The notes under the pieces are model-generated. The model saw nothing but the letters and a program-made list of their open reading frames with translations, made no database searches and was not told the origin of the DNA. Below are positions 10,471-22,209 of a DNA stretch of 64,000 nt, piece after piece. The position numbers and the translations under genes were made by a program. The stretch comes from Amorphophallus konjac. Lineage: Eukaryota > Streptophyta > Magnoliopsida > Alismatales > Araceae. Numbering within the stretch: the first letter of the stretch is position 1; each line of letters opens with the position of its first letter. The DNA is taken from assembly GCA_022559845.1 (NCBI GenBank), contig JAHNEJ010002013.1, positions 682,001 through 746,000 on the forward strand, read 5' to 3'.

Positions 10471-12798
10471 CTACAGATTTTCTTCTGTTGTTGTTCCTTT
10501 TTTTTTATTGTTCTTTTTCTTATTGGCAGCAGCATGATTATTGACAGTATTGTTATTTCTGTGCCAGTGCCTTGGCCAGGGTGTGTTCACAAAATTTTGG
10601 CCATAGTAGTTCCTGGGCTGGCTATGGAAATATTGGTTTCTAGATGTCCAATAACCATACCCATTGACCCAATTTCTACTGTAAGGTCTTTGATATTGAG
10701 CACCATGGTGTGCAAGACCTGTAAACCTACCCTGAGTTCTAGACCAATCTGACCTATTGAAGTAGGTTGGCTGTGCATTGTAGTGGGTCTGAGCTCTGGG
10801 TTGATAAAAATAATTGGGTTGACTCCTAGCAGCACTCTGTCTCCCCTGTACTTTGGACCCTGCTGACCTATACACAGGTTTGTATTGGGTATTCTTCAGA
10901 GGTGGAGTTGATGGTGGAGACTTGGTTACCTTGACCTGGGGTTTACTGGACTATGTAGGTTGACCCCTAACCTGAGTCTGAGCCCTAGGATTCTGCTTGG
11001 ATGTGCTGGCTCTACTAGGCTCATTAACCTTTCGTTTGCCCTTCTCCTCAGCACTGGGCTTTTTCAGATTAGCAGTTTTGTTCATCAAATTTGTTGAGTT
11101 CATGCTAATTAGAGGTCCCTTTTCCTTTTGAGTAACAAATGAAATTGTTCTCATCCCAAATATTTTTGTTGCACTAGAACTAAATCCTAGGCCCTCTTTT
11201 CTGAAATTAACCTTTGATCCTAACAAAGCATTTAAGTTATCTGTTCCTTGGGTCATTTTCTCAATGGTTTTCATTTTATCCTCATTATCTTTTTGAAGTT
11301 CATCAATAGACTTTTTCAGCTCATTGTTGACATTGAGGACAGCTTCATATTTTTCAGAGATGATTTTTACTTCACTTTCACATTTTTGAATCTTCAGCTT
11401 CCATTCATCAATTTCATTTTCAAGCCTTAGATTCTCTTCCCTAGAAACCTTTAACTCAATTTTGATGTCCTCTACTTCAGAGCATGTGAGTTTCAGTTTA
11501 TCATTTTCAGATTCCAAACATGCAATTTTATCAGATAGAGTTTTATCATTTTGCATGGAATTGATTTTTCTTCTAAGATGCCTATTCTCTTTTCTAATAT
11601 CATCAACTCTATCAGCTATGTCATGATAAGCATCTACCCAATCAGCAATTGTGAAGTTTTCAAATCTAGTGATTACCTCATCTGTGTCCTCCTCTCTATC
11701 TTCGGAGCTTGTTGCCATAAGGCAAATGGGCTGTTCAGATTTGGCTTCACTATCTGAGCTGTTGCTGAAAGAGCCTTCATCTTCATCACTCCATGTGCTG
11801 ATCATAGCTCTTCCCTTCTTGGTTTTCTTCTTTGACCTGTCCTTATGTTTCTGATTGTCTGGACAGTCAGCTTTCAGATGCCCTGGTTTTCTGCATTGAT
11901 AACAGACATTAGCTTCATTTTTCTTTGCAGATTTAGATTTATACCTTTTATCCTTTCGGCCACCATTGTATTTCTTCTGGCCGAACCGTCCTGCTCCCTT
12001 TCTGAGAAATCGCTTGAACTCTCTATTCATCATGGCTATCTCAGATCGAGTCACATCTTCTTCTTCATTTAGGCTCTCCTCTGATGATGAAGAGCTGCTG
12101 GAGCTGGATTTTGTTGATTTGCTGGAACTAGCCTTCAGCGCTATCGGCTTCTTCTTCCTCTCGGCTTCATCTGTCCTTGGCATGTTTATCTCATATGCCA
12201 TTAGTGAGCCAATCAGCTCATCAGCTTTAGTATTACGCAAGTCCCTTGACTCCTCCATCATTGTTGCTTTGGTGTGCCAAATGGGAGTCAGGGAGCGCAG
12301 AATTTTCCTCACAACATCATACTATGTCTGAGGTTTCCCAAAACCTCTGAGGCCATTGGTTATGACAATCAGCCGAGCGTACATTTCGCTGATGGACTCG
12401 TTCTGCTTCATCTTGAAGGCTTCATACTCAGATACAAGAAGATTGGCCTTCTGCTCTCTTACTTGAGATGTACCTTCATGAATTACTTCCAGCGCATCCC
12501 ACATCTCCTTAGCTGATTTGCAAGCAGACACACGGGAGAATTCTGTAGGTTGCAGAGCGCACTGGATAGCATTTATAGCACGCCAATTCAGCGTGGACCT
12601 TCTGATCTCCTCCTTGGTCCATACATCTTCATTCGGGGACAGCTCATAAGGTCCCTTGCTGACAATCTTCCAAATCTCATAATCCTTAGCCTTGAGGAAC
12701 ACTTGCATACGGTTCTTCCAGTATGCGTAGTTTGATCCATCAAAGAATGGGGGCTTTGTTGTTGAGTGACCTTCGGCAATCATCCCTCGAGCATCCAT
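10471..12798 (-). pseudogene. Element 2 gag (capsid and nucleocapsid)
   Basis: The start ATG at 12798 lies shortly after the primer-binding site. The N-terminal part (12798-12322) is the copia gag domain with PPFFDGSNYAYWKNRM and KSAKEMWDALEVIHEGTSQV. It continues in frame beyond a TAG at about 12318 into a 453-codon segment with a serine-rich stretch, a zinc knuckle (C-X2-C-X4-H-X4-C at residues 137-150, CYQCRKPGHLKADC) and a long predicted coiled coil. A second TAG at about 10948 precedes a basic region rich in asparagine and glutamine (10875-10471). Both stops look like glutamine codons changed by C-to-T. The long coiled-coil gag is typical of Sireviruses. Confidence 0.88.
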
Positions 12799-12840
12799 CT
12801 CTGCCTATTCTCTTCGGGCGATGAGTCCCTGCAGAAGAGT

Positions 12841-12857
12841 TAGGCTCTGATACCAAG
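12841..12857 (-). other. Primer-binding site of element 2
   Basis: On the minus strand, directly after the LTR end CCCAACA, the sequence is CTTGGTATCAGAGCCTA. It includes TGGTATCAGAGC, the complement of the 3' end of plant initiator tRNA-Met used as primer by many copia elements. Confidence 0.88.
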
Positions 12858-15108
12858 TGTTGGGTTAGATGGACGCAGTCTATCTCCACTGAGTGTGGAT
12901 CTAGAGGGGGGGGTGAATAGATCAACTTGCCTAATTTAAAACTACTGTAAGTTTTAAAGCAGAATTTAGGCAAACATCAGTTAAGCTAAAGGAAGAATGC
13001 TAAGCAAAGGGTCGACCCATGAAAGCCATTCACCATATCTATATATCGAAAGCTAGACATGAGCATGAGCGATGAAACCAAATAAGCTAAGCAAGAATTC
13101 CCATCGCACACAGATCAAACAAAAACACAAACACACTGCACACACAATTTTTAGGTGGTTCGGTCAACGACCTACGTCCACCCCACACTCAACCGAGTAT
13201 GGCTTCCTGCTGCGCAACACAGCTTGCGTCCGCTAGGCTTTACAGCTTGGCCAAACAATCCGCTGATACACAGCTTCGCTGGGCACTACAGCTTACCGAC
13301 CAGAGGATCTGATCCTCTGCAACCGCTGGGGAAATACAGCTTAACCCGTCCAGTGGAGACTACCACTGCAAGACCGCTGACACACAGCTTGAGGAAACAA
13401 TATTCAGAAATGATAGACAGAATCAAAGCGAAAAAGGAAAACCCAAAAGCAATGTAGCTCTAAAGAGCAAAGCTCAGCTCTGGTTTTGAACCACGAGACT
13501 GAGATACAAGCTCTCTCACTCTCACTCTCAATCAACTCTCTATCTCTTCTTCTCTTGTTTTCTTCTTCTTCTCTATTTCTTCTTCTTCTCTGTATCTTTT
13601 CTCTCAGTGGATTGAAGGAGCCTTGCTGCTTTGGCTGTATAGACTTTCTATCCTTCTCTTCGATCTCCCTTCTTCTGTGGAAGAAGGCATGTATATATAG
13701 CAGCAGCAGTAGCAGCAGGCGTGTGCTCTCCACGTTTCCCGCCAAAGCATTTGGACCACGTGGCAGCATCCAATGGAGTGTCAGAACACGTGTCCTCATC
13801 TGGATACCTTATTCTTCTCGGATCACGAGCCAGGTACCTCAGATCACGTGCCCTTCATTTGTCTCTGCATTCCCTGTCAGACAGACAAGAACATATTCAG
13901 TTTAACTGTAAACCCTGTACAGGCTTTGCAACCACGAGTGCAATGCAAAGTATGCACAACGCAGTGTATAGACTCAATGATCGTAAAGGCTTCATAAGAA
14001 GGAAAGCAGTGTATAGACTTAGTAAATATAAAGGCTTCATAAGAAGGAAAACCAGTGTACAGACTTGCCCAAAGTATAGACTTTATATGAAGAGGCAACG
14101 GCTGTACATACTTCCTATATGAAGCAGCCACTGTGCATACTCAAGGTGAAAACCGATGCCAATGTATAGACTTTACTGAAGACAACGGACTCGAGTGCAG
14201 TGTACAGACTTGACTATGCTCACCCAATACCAATGTATATACTTGATGCTCAAAGAGTGGCTATACAGACTTGATAACGATGCAGAACGAACGGATGTAC
14301 ATACTTCATGTGAAAGCCCAATGTACAGACTTTGATGAACAAGCAGCTACAGTCCAATGTGTGGACTTGTCGTTCACTGGTGAGTGTACAGACTTCGAAT
14401 GAAACACCAATGTGTAGACTTACCACCGACCATTGTGTAGACTTGAAGAAGTGACACGATGGCTAAGACACTGTACAATCGGATGTATAGACTTTACTTA
14501 ACACAGTCCGATGTACAGACTTGGAATTTCAACTGAAGGGTGTATAGACTTGACCAAACAGTCCAGTGAATAGACTTGAATAGCTGAGGCCAGTGTACAG
14601 ACTTGCCACCGACCAATGTGTAGACTCGATCAGCATAAGGCACAGTATAGACATCAACTCTGCACATCGAATGTATAGACTTCAAGTGTGAAGATCATTG
14701 TATAGACTTTGGATTCGAAGACCAATGTGCAGACTTTGGATTTGAAGACCAATGTGCAGACTTCAAGTTTCACTGTGGATGTACAGACTTTAGGAAATCA
14801 AGCGATGTGTAGACTTGAAGCTCCACGATGGATGTATAGACTTCAAATATCACTGTGGATGTATAGACTTCAAATATCACTGTGGATGTATAGACTTCAG
14901 GCTTCAGAAACGAGTGTACAGACTTCACTTAAGAAACGTAGGGAAAGACTCCAATGTATAGACTTTGCCTTGAACGAAAGTCAGTGAAGAATGAATAGAC
15001 TTTCACGATGTGTAGACTTTGGATACGTGAAAGCTACAGTGAAGGAATGTACACACTTGACCAATTCAAAGGCGAATCGAGTGTACAGACTCTGAGTCCA
15101 AACCCAAC
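12858..15108 (-). repeat. Element 2 right (5') LTR, first part
   Basis: This part is colinear with 3044-5291 of the left LTR at about 98 percent by eye, with a TATA box at 13692-13699 and most of the TGTAYAGACTT array. It is interrupted after CCAAC (15104-15108), which is duplicated at 30295-30299 on the far side of element 3. Confidence 0.92.
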
Positions 15109-16520
15109 TGTAGACACCCAATTTTGGCCGATAAATTGAGCATTTTCTTTGTTCTCCTAGTTGATGCCCCAATTGATCCTTAGTTGGTTGATTTTCTGGG
15201 TTTTTCTCTGTTCTTGGCCCAACATTCCAATTCCTTACCTTGGATCTGATCTCAAGTTTGGCATTCCCGCGCTATCCGCTCTTATCGCTTTTTTTGTTCA
15301 TAGCGCGTTATGGATCTAATTGAAGTTATCCTTTGAGCAGTTGTTATTTCTTGACACTTGATCACTATAGTATCCCCTTTGGATGTTTTTCTCATTCAAT
15401 ATTTGATTAAATGGCTGCCCAAAGGATAGTTTTCCTTTTTAAAATCATTTAACGGGCTTTTAGTTATCACGCTATATCGTCATAGCGCGTTCTTCATGAA
15501 CGCGCTATGGTTGTATAGCGTGATATCAGACAGAGTCCCTCTCCAGGTCGGGCTCCCTTCTTTCGATTCAGAGGCCTTATTGGGTAAGTTGCTGACTGTG
15601 TTTCTTATCCAGGAAGGTTTCTAAACCTATCAGGAGTCTTTCCCCCTCATTAATCGGCAAGATTACCTCGATTTGAGTCGCCAAATCTTTGAATTGAATC
15701 AAACTCCGACCTAGGGTTTCTTCTTCATCTTCTTCCTATAAATTCACCCCTTTGGCCGTCATTTGAGGGGGGATGCAACTCGAGTTATTGACGAGGAGGA
15801 GGAAGTACTTCGTGCACAAACAACAAATCCTCACTCCTCGCACATTCAAGGGAGTATTTAGGGCTTTTTCTTGTGTTCTTCCTCGTTCATCTTTCTTTTC
15901 CCCAACATCCGGATTTTTAATCTTTGCATAGCATTGCATCCTAGTTTCAAAACACTCCTTTTACAAAATATATGCATTCACACACACCACACCTATCTTT
16001 TGCCCATCCATAGGGGTTTAAAAAACCACCAAACCCCCAGGTAATCGAGCCCCCCCTTTTACATGCTTTTGATTAAGAATAGGGGTAGATTCTACTTCAA
16101 ACTTGATCTAATGGGCTTTTGTTTGTTGTTTATTATTATTTGCAGGCACTAGAAGATTGATACGTGGAGCCCTTGCACCTTGGCCGGCCTTGGAGTAAGG
16201 AAGGAACGGATCCAAACAAACCCCGCTACCTGTCTGATATCGCGCTATACGAAGATAGCACGACCTGAAGAACACGCTAGGAATATATAGCGCGTTAATC
16301 TCCAGGCCCACAGCTGGTCCTCATGAATTTCTGAGGTATGTAGCATGCCCCTATCCTAATTTCTTATGGTTTGGCATGTTTCTGGCCTCAGTGGCGATCA
16401 CGGATCTTAATTATTGCATGTGATTTCCTCCTATTTGTGTCATTAATTGAGTGTTATATATTGTCCAAATATCACCATCTTTTATCAAATTTGGGGGTTA
16501 TCATAATTTTGTAATCTACA
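15109..16520 (+). repeat. Element 3 left LTR (type A)
   Basis: This 1412-bp LTR is about 97-98 percent identical by eye to 26487-27893. It has a TATA-like CTATAAATTC at 15736-15745. ATAGCGCG/CGCGCTAT inverted motif pairs lie near 15268-15310, 15468-15532 and 16236-16290. It ends in ATCTACA two bases before the primer-binding site. Confidence 0.9.
15737..15743 (+). promoter_or_regulatory. TATA box of LTR A, left copy
   Basis: TATAAAT lies in TTCCTATAAATTCACC, about 625 bases into the LTR, as expected for the U3/R boundary. The identical box is at 27112-27118 in the second copy. Confidence 0.6.
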
Positions 16521-16522
16521 AA

Positions 16523-16540
16523 TTGGTGATCACGGTGGGA
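16523..16540 (+). other. Primer-binding site of element 3
   Basis: TTGGTGATCACGGTGGGA follows the LTR end CTACA after two bases. It begins with the TGG expected to pair with a tRNA CCA end and resembles the primer sites of Tat-type gypsy elements. The tRNA was not identified. Confidence 0.6.
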
Positions 16541-17250
16541 CACTTTGTGCTACCACGTTCGTGCTTCTAGTTGCCTGCTTATCAGTACATCAGTGTGTGT
16601 GTTTATTTGATTTTGAGCCCTTCCTCACTGTCGAATATCGCGCTATGTGTCCATAGTGCTTTCTATAGATCGCGCTGGGGACATATAGCGCGATAATCAC
16701 CAGAGGATATTTCACCTACATCCTCTGTCGGGGTTCTGATTGCCATCTTCTCTGGTTGCATCATTGTACACTTCCTGTTGTATATTCACTTCTTTCATCT
16801 ATTGTCCTTTTATTGTGCTAGTTTAGATATTCTTCCATAGCATTGCATTCATCTTTGCATTTGGTTTGAGAGGCCTCCTCTCTCTACATTAGGATTCCAC
16901 ACACCCCCTTGGTGAAGGAAGGACCCTCCATTGAGCATTCCGTCTCTTTGGATTGGAAGTTCCTAAATCAAGCCTCCATAAGTCCCCGCACCCGTGGATT
17001 CCCTCACGGACGCCGAGCAGGTTGTACCCTTTTGAAGTCCCGAGTTAGTTGGCCTATACACGGTGAGAGAGTGTTCCTAGTTGGCCGGAGTTCAAACCAT
17101 ATTGAAACTAGGATCCTCCCTTGTGTGAATCACACCAAACTTTGTTAAAATTCATTAATTCACCAAGGTTCAAACAAATTAAGATCAAAGGTAACCATTC
17201 CAACTTGTGTGCTTCTTTGAAAATTATTTTGCTTGAACTTTGATTGAATA
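16541..17250 (+). other. Leader of element 3
   Basis: This is untranslated sequence between the primer-binding site and the long ORF. It contains another CGCGCTAT/ATAGCGCG cluster at 16637-16694. An open stretch of 79 codons (16909-17148) has no recognisable similarity and is probably chance. Confidence 0.6.
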
Positions 17251-20200
17251 ATGGCTTACCATGATAAGAAAACCAACATGTTTAATCCAATTCATGAGGA
17301 TGCACAACCATGCACATCTTATTCTCCTCAATTTCAACATTTTCATCTAAACTCTCACCATGCTTTCGGGGGACCACGTCCTCATTCTTATGGTCATGCC
17401 CGGCCCATGGGCAATGTCCAAACTTATGGTCCCTCATCTCAATTTCAAGCCACTACTCATTCGGGACTGTCTCCTCCCAACGATGAGAAGGTCTCCCAAA
17501 TCATTCATGCATTAGATCATCTCACCCCTCAACAGATCCAAGCCCTTAAGGCCGCCGTTGAGGGTGCATCTCCTTCATCTCTTCCTCCTTCCAACCCTAC
17601 ACGGGTGGCCCATCACCCACCTCCCTCTTCTATTCACAATCCTAATCGGGTAGCCCATTACCCATCTTCTTCTATTCACATTCCTCCCCGGGTGGTCCGA
17701 CACCCGCCTCCTTCTATTCCTCCTCCATCACGGCCCCGAGGCCCATTTATTTCTTGCAATCCGGCCCATCCGGGTTCTTCTGCGGGTCATCCCATTAACT
17801 CCCCTCCACGGCCTTTTTATGCCACCCCTCCTTCAAGGCCCTGCCAACCCTTGGTTGCTCAAGTTACACCCCTCCAACAAACCCTTCTTGATAAAATCAC
17901 TTTGATGGAGGAACAATTAAGAAGGGTCATGGCTCCTCCTACTCCGGTCAATCCTCTCCATGCCGCTTTGGATAATATTACTAAGATGGAGAAAGAATGG
18001 AAGGATAGGAGAGATGATTATGGTATCGGCAGCTCAAGCAAGCAACAGCCGGTAGATTTCGACGATCAAGTGGACACCGTCCGCCCTCCACCCATCCGCA
18101 CACTTCATTCATATGGCCTTCCACCTCCACATACGCAACATCATTACATTCCTCCATCCACATATACGCCTCCACTACGGTGTCCACTTACATTTGATGA
18201 TGAAGAACCGGCAATTGAAGAACTTGGAGCGGTATACGATGATGAAGCTCCGCAGGTATCCCTTTCGAGTTTCCTTCGCCGTCCTCTTCCTCCACTGTCG
18301 GAAGACCCCTATGCTCAGGACTATGCCACAATCCCCGATCCAACCCCCATTTATGAGACCTCTTGGTGTTACAATGATGGGTCGATACTCCAATCACCCA
18401 TACCGCCGCACCATGAGTCTCCTCCTCACCCCAATACTTGGTGTTACGATGATGGGTCGATACTCCAGTCACCCACACCGGTGCATCATGCGCCTTCCCC
18501 TATACCTGACACCTCTCGCCCCATCCGACGTTTTCAGTGCACCAAACCCTTTCCTTTTACACCATTAACCTCTATTCCATCGGCCTTCGCCAAACCTCCA
18601 CTACCGGCCTCCGCCGAACCCCCATCACCCTCCATTACGCCGGTCTCTGTCGAGCCTTCTATTACCCCTCCTCTTTGTTCGCTACCTAAGCCGTCCATTA
18701 TCCCTGTAACGCCAAAACCAGCTTTGCCAGGCCTTTCCCCTATTCCACCACTTAACCTATCACCCTTACCCGTGGCTAATCCTGAGCAAGGTCCACCCCT
18801 TTTTGCACTCAAGCCAACCCCTGCTGCTTCCGAGCAAAGGGGGAAGCTCGACGTGTTTGAACCTTCGCTTCCACACACCCTTTCTCCAACACCTTCCACT
18901 ATACCTCCACCATCCATGGAACCTTCCGCCTCCGCTTCACCCCCCTTTACTACTCGGAACGGGCGGCCTTCTGAAAGTACTTGTGCCGAAGATGAGCAAA
19001 AGCCGGGTAAGAAGAATTTGGCCACTACCGTGCTGTTCAAGATGCCAGAATTTATTTACCGGATGCCAATCCGGGTTGTTGTGCCAAGCATGGTCGAAGA
19101 AGCCAAGTCGCCGCCATTGCTCAGAGAATAATGCCAAGTGTCGATGCCATCCAAGGGCCGGGCAGGGCACCCCTTGCTCCAGTTTTCAAATCTTAAGCCC
19201 ATTCTTCCATACAAGGGGCAAATTCCTATTCCGTTCAAATCAATGGGCATGGCAATGCTTCCTGTATCAACTTTCCAACTCCCTTACATTATTGATCCTT
19301 GCCTTCCAAGGGGGTTGTCATTTATTATTGAAGCTTCTTCCATTGGGCCGTTTGATTATACACTTTCATTGCCATGGAGGGGCAGTTATCTTAGTGCTAA
19401 GGGGCCGTCCCTTATTTGTTCCACCTTCTATGCATCCATTTCTATCACTTTTTCTTCATGGGTCATTCCCGGGGTTAAGAGGAGGATCTCGTCCTCTCAC
19501 CCTTCACATTCTCCATCTTCTTTGCATCTCACGCATTTTCTCGCATTCGCGCATTCACTGCATTCATCGCATCCATCATTTTGCATACATCTCCTGATTC
19601 CCGGGTTTCCAAACCCATATCTTCCCCGCCTTCCGGCACCTCCGGATATTCCAAATTTCCCATCTTATTCATCTTCATCCTCGGGATCTGTAGGTCCCCT
19701 TACATTGCTCGGGCATTGCCCCCTCCCCAATCTCTTCTCAGGGCATCGCGTCCCTTTTCAGCTCTTGTATTCGGACCCTCCGGATTTCTCTCACTTCCTC
19801 CCAGGGCATCGTGCCCCTTTCCACCTTATTCTTCCGGAACCTCCGGACTTTCTCCCAGGGCATCGCGCCCCTTTCCACCTTATTCTTCCGGAACCTCCAG
19901 ACTTTCCCCTCGGGCATCGCGCCCCTTTCCATCTTAATCCACCGGAACCTCCGATTCTATCTCCCTCTTCTTTGGGCATCGCGTCCCTTCCCTTCTCATT
20001 CCTCTGGAACCTCCGGATCCTTCATGCCTTTCCTTCGGGCACGACGCCCCTTTCCATTTTCTTCCTCCAGAACCTTCGAACCCTCCATCTTTCCTCCGAT
20101 TCGTCCTTCTGTTCCTCTGGGACATCACATCCTTCATCTTCTTCTTCCTTTTCCATCACCTTTTTTCCTATTTCTTCCCGGGGCATCGCGTCCCTTCTTT

Positions 20201-20562
20201 CGTTGTCCCTCAGGAGCCTCCAGATTCTTCTTCCGCTCATGATTCTCCTCCTCTACTCCCGGACCCTCCGGATCCTTCATGCCTTTCCTTCGGGCACGAC
20301 GCCCCTTTCCATTTTCTTCCTCCGGAACCTCCGGACCATCCATCTTTCTTCCTATTCATCTTTCTACTCTTCCAGGACATCACATCCTTCATTTTCTTCT
20401 TCCTTTTCCATCATCTTTTTCCCTATTTCTTCCCAGGGCACCGTGTCCCTCGATATTTTATCCCTCCGGAGCCTTCGGATGATTCCTCCTATCACGATTC
20501 TCCTCCTTTACTCCCAGACCCACCGGACCCGCCTCTTTCCATCTATCAATTTCTTCTTCTGA
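17251..20562 (+). pseudogene. Long proline-rich sense ORF of element 3, one internal stop
   Basis: One reading frame is open from the ATG at 17251 for 626 codons to a TAA at 19129-19131, then open in the same frame to 20562, giving about 1100 codons with a single stop. The stop lies in GAA-TAA-TGC and fits CAA changed to TAA. The first part is rich in Pro, Ser and His. It has a possible short helix (residues about 205-225, LLDKITLMEEQLRRVM) and two copies of WCYxDGSILQSP around residues 370 and 394. The second part has 18-residue tandem repeats (GHRAPFHLILPEPPDFLP, 19740-19960). I see no zinc knuckle or standard gag domain. It occupies the gag or ORF1 position, but its function is unknown. 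Confidence 0.6.
19735..19965 (+). repeat. 54-bp coding tandem repeat in element 3
   Basis: About four units begin with CAGGGCATCGCGCCCCTTTC, each 54 bp in the best-conserved copies, so the reading frame is kept. A longer diverged duplication follows: 20020-20160 resembles 20260-20400, both containing CCGGATCCTTCATGCC and TTCGGGCACGACGCCCC. Confidence 0.75.
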
Positions 20563-22209
20563 TTCCCCCTAATCCTGGGTCCGACCCAACTTCTTCCACA
20601 TCCACTGCCTTGGGCATCTACCCATTCTCCCACTGCTTTCGAGGCTTTAGTCCTCACTCCTCCTTCTAATTCTCCGCTTCTTCTGTAGACCTTTCATGTG
20701 ATCAGGGTCTCCACACCTTAGTGAGGGAGTTCTAGCCCTCGCCTCTCTTCCTTTTTTCTTTATTTGTCTGAGTCTGGTCTTGGCACCACTCCCTCTTGTT
20801 AAGTCACTTTCAAACCCTTTGCTTCCAATCTTTTTGACTGCCAAAGAGGACTATCCCACGATGATCAACCCCGCCTCTCGCGACATTTATTTCAAGAAAG
20901 GTTGCAAGGTAAAATATTGGCGTAAGTATGCATTTTTATGATATCATTACCTCATTACTTCACGCATGATTTTCAAAATAAAGTGCTTCTTAACAAGATT
21001 AAAAGTGGTGTTTTAGACCTTCGTCTTAGGCTTTTGTTTAATTCAAATATTCCAAAAAGAGTCTTTAGGCTCGCTATGCAGCACTTTGGTTATAAGAACC
21101 CCGCGCTGGGAATTCAACATTCTTTCCCTGCTTGTAAAGAGCAACCCTTAGCTGGGCACCACACACACTTCACGGCGTCCTTAGCTGGCTCCTTTAATAA
21201 AACACCGTTGCTACTTTGGCTATGCCATGAGCATATCTGAAAGTCTTTTCTCTTCTTTACTCGGCCGAATGCAGGGGCAAGAGGTTGACGGAGGAGATGA
21301 CCAACTTCGGTAATCCCCAATACGAGAGGAGTCTCAAATAGGGGCAGTCTTGACCCAAATCAATGAGTTTTCATATGAATTTCATGATATACATCTCGCC
21401 AAAAGGGCTATTATGAAAATCAAGTCAGAATTTCGATAAATGAAAAAATTATGAATTATGGCATGTCAAGAGTGGCAAAGTCCCCGCAAGGAAAACCCTG
21501 GTCGTATGCATGTCAAGGGTCTAAAAATCAAAGGCACAAAGTCCCGACACAACAGACTACCTCTTTGAGGGGAAATATTTTGGAAGGAATTCAAATCTCG
21601 ACATCTCCCATCCTGCATAAAGCTTATCTCTAATTATTCTTCTCTTCTCCCGCTAAGACCGAACGTTTCTCGGGTATGGCCTTGGTAGGGGCACCGTTGA
21701 TCAAGGGCAGCCAGTTATAGGGCGCCACCCTTCAATGCACGCCCGACTTTGGGCAGTTTTAAGCAAAAAGGGAGGGAACAAGAACCCCTAGCCAGTGGTT
21801 TAAAACATCCATTGATGCTGCATTAGCAATATCTAAACCAAAACTCCATAAAAATTTGAATAAAACCAAAACTCCATAAAAATTTGAATAAAGCCAAAAC
21901 TCCATAAAAACTTGAATATTGTTAAAATCCTAAGAAAATTTTAACCATTGTCAGAAATTCCAAAAAATTCACATATTTTCAAAAACAAAAAAATGATATT
22001 TTCAAATATTCTTTTCGAAGAAAAAAAATTTATAAAAATTTGCATATTTTCAAAAATTCCAAAAAAAATTGCATTTTTTTATTTCTGATGGCATTCTTTT
22101 GAAGAGGCGCAAAAGGAAAAAGCAATCACAAGCTGCAACAAGTACCAAGAACTGTCTCATTCCACTATAGCATGTCAAGAGTACAACATAACATGGATAC
22201 AACAAACCC
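20563..22209 (+). other. Non-coding middle of element 3
   Basis: I see no recognisable coding sequence. A short A-rich tandem repeat with unit CCAAAACTCCATAAAAATTTGAATAAA (three copies, last diverged) lies at about 21837-21920, followed by AT-rich sequence up to the 3' end of the antisense PMD gene. Confidence 0.6.

Noticed and set aside
18534..19040. 168-codon glycine-rich minus ORF
   Set aside because: It is a shadow of the proline-rich sense ORF on the other strand.
18803..19597. 264-codon leucine- and histidine-rich plus ORF
   Set aside because: It is a second-frame shadow spanning the low-complexity region. The frame with in-phase 18-residue repeats is the better candidate.
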